Below are positions 7,638-11,666 of a stretch of 11,666 bases of DNA, piece after piece. The stretch spans positions 1 to 11,666 of the forward strand of contig JAGHBX010000207.1 of assembly GCA_021160785.1 (NCBI GenBank), read 5' to 3'. The first letter of the stretch is position 1; every line of letters begins with the position of its first letter. Below the pieces are notes generated by a model. That model saw only the letters and a program-made list of their open reading frames with translations, had not been told where the DNA came from and did not search any database. The DNA comes from Planctomycetota bacterium. GTDB taxonomy: Bacteria; Planctomycetota; Phycisphaerae; Sedimentisphaerales; Anaerohalosphaeraceae. Both the position numbers and the translations under genes were made by a program.

Positions 7638-8411
7638 CTATCTTGCGCGGCCTTTTGAAAGAATTCTGAGCAATTCGTTCAGCTCGTCCTCAACCTCTTC
7701 ATCGGATTCAACGTGTTTGCGCAGGCACTGCTTTAGAACCGTGTTGAATCGTCGCTTGACCGTAACGATCATGTTTGAGGCCTTGGCCTCGCTTTCGACA
7801 CCATGCCTGGCGCATATCTCAGCCAGGCCGACAGCTTCCGTATTTTCCAGAATAGGACCGACAATTCGGTCCTGAAACACATTCCAGTGGACTTCTTTGC
7901 CCGTTCGGCGGCAGCCATCCTTTACTCTGGCAAGCACCTCATCGAGCAATTGTGAAGCCCAGGTGTAATGAAATGCCTCATCGGGGGATATCTTGTCGGG
8001 TATGTCCGGGCCGGAGCCCTCGTCAAACGCACTGAAACTGAGGAGATCGCCATCCGGCCGGCGCTTGCGGGCTTGTTGCTTGTGATAGACATTTGCTGCG
8101 TAATTGTCCAATGACGTGAGCAGAAAAGTCCGAAATCGCCCCTTTTCGCGGTCGGCCTGGGCGATTATATTACGACCCAGGACGATTTCATGGAAAAAAC
8201 CCTGTGTCAGGTCCTTGGCCACTTCATTAGAGTGTCCTTTGCGCCGCAGATAGCAATACACCGGCTTCCAATAGGTCTTCAGCAGACCGTCTAAAATGAG
8301 TTGTTGCCTTGCCTCATCGGCATTCTTGATAGCCTGAATATCCACCCAGCGTGTGGTTCTGAAAACCTCGTTTTCGCCGCCCATCTCTGTTCTGTCACGA
8401 TATTTCGACAT
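7638..8411 (-). CDS. ECF-type RNA polymerase sigma factor
   Basis: This 257-residue protein has the two-domain layout of ECF sigma factors. Region 2 spans about 35-118: LLKTYWKPVYCYLRRKG, then the 2.2 helix VAKDLTQGFFHEIV at 64-77, then GRFRTFLLTSLDNYAANVY at 91-109. An acidic linker with DKISPDEAF follows, then region 4 at about 155-236, with a helix-turn-helix formed by GLAEICARHGVESEAKASNMIVTVKRRF. It directs RNA polymerase to a special promoter set. The DLTQGFF variant is characteristic of planctomycete ECF factors that lie beside Ser/Thr kinases. The canonical acidic DAED of region 2.2 is altered here to VAKD. The tail after region 4 is strongly acidic (ESDEEVEDE). The start has AAGG 7 bases upstream. 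It is the first gene of the minus-strand operon. No housekeeping promoter is evident before it, which fits expression from a special promoter, possibly its own. Confidence 0.92.
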   Translation of the reverse strand: MSKYRDRTEMGGENEVFRTTRWVDIQAIKNADEARQQLILDGLLKTYWKPVYCYLRRKGHSNEVAKDLTQGFFHEIVLGRNIIAQADREKGRFRTFLLTSLDNYAANVYHKQQARKRRPDGDLLSFSAFDEGSGPDIPDKISPDEAFHYTWASQLLDEVLARVKDGCRRTGKEVHWNVFQDRIVGPILENTEAVGLAEICARHGVESEAKASNMIVTVKRRFNTVLKQCLRKHVESDEEVEDELNELLRILSKGRAR

Positions 8412-8413
8412 CT

Positions 8414-8457
8414 TTGTACCTTATCACTAAACCACCCATTTTGCAACCTCGGTACAA
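8414..8457. repeat. Inverted repeat TTGTACC/GGTACAA before the sigma gene
   Basis: A perfect 7-base inverted repeat (8414-8420 and 8451-8457) flanks 30 bases directly upstream of the sigma start. The proximal arm lies between the sigma gene's AAGG ribosome site and its ATG, partly overlapping the former. It could form an operator or a leader structure that affects sigma expression. No function is shown. Confidence 0.35.
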
Positions 8458-8480
8458 GAAAAAGGGCTCTTGGGACAATA

Positions 8481-8502
8481 ATCTTGCCCGCCTGCGCAAG
8501 AT
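8481..8502. repeat. Inverted repeat ATCTTGC/GCAAGAT in the divergent region
   Basis: Arms of 7 bases with an 8-base centre (8481-8487, 8496-8502) lie between the sigma gene and the plus-strand membrane-protein gene. No T-run follows on either strand, so it is not a classical terminator. Its right arm is part of the GCGCAAGAT element shared with the next gene, which favours a protein-binding or promoter-proximal role. Confidence 0.4.
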
Positions 8503-8537
8503 AACTGCGATTATCATGTATCTCACTGTGAAAGAAA
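8494..8537 (+). promoter_or_regulatory. Shared upstream element, copy A
   Basis: GCGCAAGAT, 7 bases, ATTAT, 13 bases, GTGAAA, 1 base, AAA. The same blocks with identical spacing occur at 8960-9003 before the next gene. The element ends 50 bases before the ATG at 8588. It is a candidate promoter or activator site, perhaps read by the adjacent ECF sigma factor. The -35/-10 assignment is not clear from sequence. Confidence 0.5.
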
Positions 8538-8587
8538 GCAACAAACGAAGATCGGACCTTGATTTTAACTCTCACAGGAGAACAATT

Positions 8588-8941
8588 ATGGCACAGGGCA
8601 CTGGAACAATCAATTACAGCTTTGGGGAATACAACAAGCCGCAACAAGACTATCCTGCTACAACAAGACCTATCGGCCCTTATAATTGGGCGGCAGACCT
8701 GGCCAAACCGTTAATTGAAGGTTTTTTCGGCTTGACGGTCGGTTCGCTTGGCGGCTGGATCGCTGGATGGTGCTGCGGGGCTTCCTATTGCAAATACTGC
8801 AAGCCTGCTTACATGATGGAATTGTCCGAGATCACACGCTGGTGGATGATGCCGTACACATTCGCCAGAATCGGCATAATAGTCGGCGGAGTGGTGGGTC
8901 TGGTTCTGATAGCACTGGCCGCTCGGAAAACACTTCGATAG
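8588..8941 (+). CDS. Small two-helix membrane protein with cysteine cluster, unknown function
   Basis: I do not recognise this 117-residue protein. About 40 polar N-terminal residues rich in Tyr, Pro and Asn precede two glycine-rich membrane helices: about 42-61 (LIEGFFGLTVGSLGGWIAGW) and about 93-112 (ARIGIIVGGVVGLVLIALAA). Between them lies a cysteine group C62, C63, C68, C71 (CCGASYCKYC), which could bind a metal or form disulfides, and an aromatic/Met-rich stretch (RWWMMPY). Both helices carry GxxxG-like spacing, which suggests helix packing or oligomers. The frame extends upstream, but the ATG at 8588 is chosen because AGGAG lies 8 bases before it and the extension is low-quality sequence crossing the regulatory region. 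It is divergent from the sigma factor gene and followed by another small gene with a related upstream element. Confidence 0.8.
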   Translation: MAQGTGTINYSFGEYNKPQQDYPATTRPIGPYNWAADLAKPLIEGFFGLTVGSLGGWIAGWCCGASYCKYCKPAYMMELSEITRWWMMPYTFARIGIIVGGVVGLVLIALAARKTLR

Positions 8942-8959
8942 AGAAATTTCTTTCGATTT

Positions 8960-9003
8960 GCGCAAGATCGGCGCCATTATTCGATAACCATTAGTGAAAT
9001 AAA
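8960..9003 (+). promoter_or_regulatory. Shared upstream element, copy B
   Basis: This is the second copy of GCGCAAGAT-N7-ATTAT-N13-GTGAAA-N-AAA, 41 bases before the ATG at 9045. Its 5' end is part of the palindrome TTGCGCAA (8958-8965). Having its own copy suggests that the 113-aa gene is controlled separately from, but in parallel with, the membrane-protein gene. The interval 8942-9044 holds nothing else clear except a short palindrome AGAAATTTCT right after the preceding stop. Confidence 0.5.
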
Positions 9004-9044
9004 ACGTTGTTGATAAATAAAAGTTTTCCGGTAAGGAGAGAATC

Positions 9045-9386
9045 ATGAATCCGAGCACAATAGACCATCTGGAAACAAACGGACTCCACTCTAATGAGAT
9101 CGCAGAACTTCACGACGCCGGCGACTACCTGCTCGAGGCAGAGTTGAGCCTCTCACGCAACATAGACGTCGTGCAAAGAAAAGGCCAATTGATCGACCTG
9201 ACCAATGTCGTAAAGGCAATCGGAAACGCCAGGAGCCACCTGCCCAAAGGCCAATTGAGGAATTGGGCGACTTACCTTGAAGACAGAGTCCAGGCATGTA
9301 TTGCGGAAGTTAAAGGCGAGCTTGCGTTCCTTGAATTCATGATGTACCTGCAACGTGCAGACCACTCGAAGACTACAGCCGCCTGA
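9045..9386 (+). CDS. Small soluble helical protein, unknown function
   Basis: I do not recognise this 113-residue protein. It has no signal peptide or membrane helix and appears almost entirely helical, with alternating charged and hydrophobic residues (for example LHDAGDYLLEAELSLSRNIDVV and LEDRVQACIAEVKGELAFLEFMM), so a helical bundle or coiled-coil protein is likely. KGQL occurs twice, at residues 46-49 and 68-71, encoded by an identical 13-base repeat. The start has an excellent ribosome site (AAGGAGAG, 6 bases upstream). It follows the small membrane protein by 103 bases, carries its own copy of the shared upstream element, and converges on the prepilin-like gene at 9476. It could be a partner of the membrane protein, but no evidence beyond position supports this. 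Confidence 0.78.
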   Translation: MNPSTIDHLETNGLHSNEIAELHDAGDYLLEAELSLSRNIDVVQRKGQLIDLTNVVKAIGNARSHLPKGQLRNWATYLEDRVQACIAEVKGELAFLEFMMYLQRADHSKTTAA

Positions 9387-9412
9387 GACCGGTTGACAAG
9401 GTATCATGACCG

Positions 9413-9442
9413 AGGAGCCTTTGAACTGCAAAGGAATCTCCT
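9413..9442. terminator. Possible hairpin between convergent genes
   Basis: AGGAG-CCTTTG pairs with CAAAGG-(AAT bulge)-CTCCT around an AACTG loop, in the 89 bases between two convergent stop codons. The position suits a bidirectional terminator, but no T-run follows on either strand, so it is not a standard intrinsic terminator. Confidence 0.3.
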
Positions 9443-9475
9443 GATTCGGATGTGATATGTCAGACGTTGGCCGGA

Positions 9476-10303
9476 TTATCTCCTGCCGGGGACGTAATGA
9501 TTCGACATCCACTTGACGTCCCGTCCCAGGCTCGGGGCAGTGCTTTCCCCGCCTGCGTTCCGGATCGTATCGCCATCCAGCCAGACATGTTTTTCGGCAT
9601 GGCCATCGGCAAAGCCGATTGTACTGCGGTCGTTATGGAAGATCGCCAGCGGATCAATCCACGAAGGTGAAGTTCCGTATCTCATGATCCACGAGCCCAT
9701 ATTCCAACCGCGGTCATCGGTATTCTCAAGGAAGACGATTTTCATTGCAGGACTCACGATCTCACCCATCTTGTCGACACACTTCGGATCATTCGGTTGT
9801 TCGCCGTGCATCAGCCCGGTAATCGAATAACTCCGCTTGCCGCCTCTATCTACCTGCCTGCGGTAGTTTCTGTCCGCCGGACAATGCCATGCTTTCTCGC
9901 TTTCCACATAGGGACCCAGGGCGCCGCTCAACAGCCCCCTGCCCTCATCCTCCAGGGGGCAAGGGATCGGGTCGCCCGTATACGTACCGTCGACACGATG
10001 CGGGGGATTCACAAACCAGGCATTGTCTTTGTATGGACCTCCGTATGAGGTGGTGCTTCGCCAAAACGCCAAATCGGCATAGTTAGCTTCACGCGGAACA
10101 TGTCCGTTGCAGAGCTTCGAGTCATTTTCCTCTGCGTAGAGCCACCAGCACTTGGATATACCACTCACATTCGCAAGACACACCGCACCGGCGGCCTGCT
10201 TCTTGACCGTATTGAGGGCGGGAATGAGAATGGCCAGCAGCAAAGCGATGATGGCGATAACGACCAGCAGTTCTATAAGCGTAAAAGCTCTTTTCTTTCG
10301 CAT
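9476..10303 (-). CDS. Prepilin-like protein (type II secretion/pseudopilin family), second copy
   Basis: This 275-residue protein starts MRKKRA followed by FTLIELLVVIAIIALLLAIL, a class III prepilin leader with a short basic segment. Cleavage would fall between A6 and F7, with the conserved Glu at E11 (mature position 5). Alanine at -1 in place of the usual glycine is tolerated in these families. The globular part has spaced cysteines and ends with the family signature GFADGHAEKHVW. It shares architecture, but little close sequence, with the prepilin-like protein at 4460-5293. The start has GGAGG 6 bases upstream. The gene follows the GntR/LacI-type regulator on the same strand after 113 bases that hold palindromes also seen at the regulator's own promoter, so regulation by that protein is likely. 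In these bacteria such pairs often accompany carbohydrate-use genes, but none is in this window. Confidence 0.9.
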   Translation of the reverse strand: MRKKRAFTLIELLVVIAIIALLLAILIPALNTVKKQAAGAVCLANVSGISKCWWLYAEENDSKLCNGHVPREANYADLAFWRSTTSYGGPYKDNAWFVNPPHRVDGTYTGDPIPCPLEDEGRGLLSGALGPYVESEKAWHCPADRNYRRQVDRGGKRSYSITGLMHGEQPNDPKCVDKMGEIVSPAMKIVFLENTDDRGWNMGSWIMRYGTSPSWIDPLAIFHNDRSTIGFADGHAEKHVWLDGDTIRNAGGESTAPSLGRDVKWMSNHYVPGRR

Positions 10304-10331
10304 CTGAAACCTCCATGGCGTATTGTGTGTT

Positions 10332-10346
10332 ATGTTAACCTAACAT
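10332..10346. promoter_or_regulatory. Candidate operator ATGTTA-ACC-TAACAT
   Basis: This is a perfect 6-3-6 inverted repeat 29 bases upstream of the prepilin-like start. Its half-site AACAT/ATGTT is the same as in the palindrome at 10368-10378. The centres are 34 bases apart. It lies between that palindrome and the ribosome site, where bound protein could block transcription. Confidence 0.45.
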
Positions 10347-10367
10347 TTCCTATTTACTCTCTTACGA

Positions 10368-10378
10368 AACATAATGTT
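10368..10378. promoter_or_regulatory. Candidate operator AACATAATGTT
   Basis: This is a perfect 5-1-5 palindrome upstream of the prepilin-like gene. Ten of its 11 bases match the site at 11512-11522 in the regulator's promoter. The identity continues on one side as CTC/GAG (on opposite strands) next to the core. It is best explained as a binding site of the neighbouring GntR/LacI-type regulator. This is inference from shared sequence and position. Confidence 0.5.
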
Positions 10379-10416
10379 CTCCGTTCGAGTTCACTAATTT
10401 TGCAAAACTCATGCTG

Positions 10417-11481
10417 TCATGCCTGTGGAGTACTTACCGGGCCCGTCGATTCACCCTTAAAAAGCGTCGCCTCCGCCGGCTGCAAAAGAAGAGGCCCTGC
10501 CCAGTCACCGTTGCTTGCCTGCATTCTTTCGATGCAGAGTCGCAGATACGGCGTGGGGTCCGGCATTTCGATACATGTAACAGAAGGGCAGACATAGCGA
10601 GTGAGCCCCTCGTCATTGATCGTGCATACCGATACATCCTCTCCAACCTTGATACCGCGGTCATGCAGAGCACGACTCGCTCCGACAGCGGCAGGTGCAG
10701 TTGTGCAAAACAATGCCGTCGCCTTCAATTGGCCCTGCTTGAGAATGGCTGTCATCTGATCATAAGCACGTTTAATCGGCGGGTCAAAGCTCTGAACACC
10801 TTCGCCGAGAAGTTTCCCCCCCAGCCGATGTGTCGCCCGCCAAAGCTGCCACTGCTCGATTCGCCCCCGAATCACCGCATCTTCAGCCTGCACATTGAAG
10901 CAATCTACGGTGCGATGACCTATTTCGGCAAGGTGGTCAAGCAAACGCTGCACCCAGAACGAGGGAAACAAAAATACCGAATGAATGCCATGCATCGACA
11001 GGTCTTGCCCAAGAACCGATACGGACCTTCCCGCACCGGCAAGTTTATCGATGGCTTTGGAAGGGATATCTTCGGCGCTTGGGATCAAAAATGTGCTTGA
11101 AAAACTGTTAAGTGTATCCTGCAGAACCGGGTCGTCCCAATGTATGTAAAGAATCGTTCTGACCCTGGCCTTGAAATCTTCACCGGCGCGCTCGGCAGCC
11201 AGACGCCATTTTTCCACATCACCCGACGACAGATAAGGAACAAGCATCCCCAAAGTAAGCTGCTCTGAGCTGAGGCTGTCCCCAATAGCCAGTCGCCCAT
11301 TTGAAAGTCGCTTGAGCAAACCTCTCTGGATCAACTGCTCAATCGCTTTGCGTGTAGTCATCCGCGAGGTGCCCATCTCAGTAGACAGATGTCGCTCGGC
11401 GGGTATCTCGGTAAGAATATAGTCACCGTGGCGGATTCGCCGCTCCAGCAATCGCTCAATTTTTTGGACTTTCGTCGGCAT
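10417..11481 (-). CDS. GntR-family regulator with LacI-like ligand-binding domain
   Basis: This 354-residue protein has an N-terminal GntR winged helix (about 1-70): KIERLLERRIRHGDYILTEIPAERHLSTEMGTSRMTTRKAIEQL, then GLLKRLSNGRLAIGD. From about 75 to 345 lies a periplasmic-binding-protein-like fold as in LacI regulators: LTLGMLVPYLSSG, the GHR turn after LLDHLAEI, KATALFCTTAPAAVGASRALHDRGIKVGEDVSV, and CIEMPDPTPYLRLCIERM. This is the layout of the AraR-type subfamily, which usually binds a sugar and releases DNA. It is cytoplasmic and probably dimeric. The start at 11481 has AAGGA about 8 bases upstream. A near-consensus promoter precedes it, with a candidate operator overlapping the -10, so autorepression is likely. 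The probable target is the prepilin-like gene downstream. The ligand cannot be told from the sequence. Confidence 0.9.
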   Translation of the reverse strand: MPTKVQKIERLLERRIRHGDYILTEIPAERHLSTEMGTSRMTTRKAIEQLIQRGLLKRLSNGRLAIGDSLSSEQLTLGMLVPYLSSGDVEKWRLAAERAGEDFKARVRTILYIHWDDPVLQDTLNSFSSTFLIPSAEDIPSKAIDKLAGAGRSVSVLGQDLSMHGIHSVFLFPSFWVQRLLDHLAEIGHRTVDCFNVQAEDAVIRGRIEQWQLWRATHRLGGKLLGEGVQSFDPPIKRAYDQMTAILKQGQLKATALFCTTAPAAVGASRALHDRGIKVGEDVSVCTINDEGLTRYVCPSVTCIEMPDPTPYLRLCIERMQASNGDWAGPLLLQPAEATLFKGESTGPVSTPQA

Positions 11482-11511
11482 TATCGATTTCCTTCTTTTT
11501 CAGGTGTAGAG

Positions 11512-11522
11512 AACATAATATT
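11512..11522. promoter_or_regulatory. Candidate operator AACATAATATT at regulator promoter
   Basis: This imperfect palindrome overlaps the -10 hexamer of the regulator promoter and matches the palindrome at 10368-10378 in 10 of 11 positions on the same strand. A protein bound here would block RNA polymerase. AGGTGT also occurs twice nearby (11502-11507 and 11538-11543), with no clear meaning. Confidence 0.45.
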
Positions 11523-11546
11523 AGACCGTTTCTGTATAGGTGTCAA
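11518..11546 (-). promoter_or_regulatory. Near-consensus sigma70-type promoter of the regulator gene
   Basis: On the minus strand, a perfect TTGACA (11546-11541) is followed by a 17-base spacer and TAATAT (11523-11518). Transcription would begin near 11511, giving a leader of about 30 bases. A-rich and T-rich tracts upstream (11551-11557, 11578-11584) could act as an UP-like region. Such strength, with a palindrome over the -10, suits a promoter held in check by a repressor. The rest of 11547-11666 shows no gene. Confidence 0.8.
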
Positions 11547-11666
11547 GTGTTTTTTTGAAATTGGTCTGGCTAAAGGCAAAAAAACCAAATACCGAACCCT
11601 GAAGAAGTTTTATTAGTAGATAATGAGAGTTTTTTTTGTCGGCCCAAAAATCGCATAAACATTTTA

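Noticed and set aside
8414..8587. Upstream extension of the small membrane protein (58 extra residues)
   Set aside because: No ribosome site precedes it. It crosses the inverted repeats and the shared element, while AGGAG precedes the ATG at 8588.
10398..10407. Palindrome TTTTGCAAAA after the regulator gene
   Set aside because: It is short, AT-rich and of low complexity. It has no GC stem for a terminator and no second copy supporting an operator role.
11551..11640. T-runs near the right edge considered as terminators
   Set aside because: No GC-rich hairpin precedes them on either strand. They are better seen as AT-rich sequence upstream of the regulator promoter.

Overview
The window looks like a piece of a Planctomycetes/PVC-type chromosome, most likely Phycisphaerae-like. 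The signs are two long prepilin-like proteins with FTLIELLVV leaders and no pilus assembly genes nearby, an ECF sigma factor of the planctomycetal 'DLTQGFF' type beside a membrane-anchored Ser/Thr kinase carrying an N-terminal zinc finger, and a very large secreted multidomain protein. The taxonomic call is inference from gene style only.

Most of the left side is one minus-strand series, read from right to left: ECF sigma factor (8411-7638), unknown 201-aa protein (7609-7004), zinc-finger/kinase fusion (7001-5328) and prepilin-like protein (5293-4460). These four are separated by only 28, 2 and 34 bases and look like an operon. A gene-free stretch of about 330 bases follows and holds a near-consensus sigma70-type promoter (TTGACT-17-TAATAT). 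It drives an LptC-like membrane-anchored protein (4127-3204), whose 3' end overlaps by 16 bases the start of a secreted protein of at least 1073 residues that runs off the left edge.

Divergent from the sigma gene, two small plus-strand genes of unknown function follow one another: a 117-aa two-helix membrane protein with a cysteine cluster (8588-8941) and a 113-aa soluble protein (9045-9386). Their upstream regions share a spaced sequence element (GCGCAAGAT-N7-ATTAT-N13-GTGAAA). A partial copy lies in front of the 201-aa gene of the sigma operon.

The right side is a minus-strand regulator/target pair: a GntR-type winged-helix regulator with a LacI-like sugar-binding domain (11481-10417), with a promoter very close to consensus (TTGACA-17-TAATAT), followed by a second prepilin-like gene (10303-9476). 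A shared AACATAATRTT palindrome lies at the regulator's own -10 region and upstream of the prepilin gene, which suggests autoregulation plus control of the prepilin.

The most interesting hypothesis is that the sigma factor is controlled by its kinase. Its region 2.2 has lost two of the usual acidic residues, and it sits in an operon with a zinc-finger kinase. The genes it could control include prepilin-like and envelope proteins. No RNA genes, insertion sequences or CRISPR arrays were seen.
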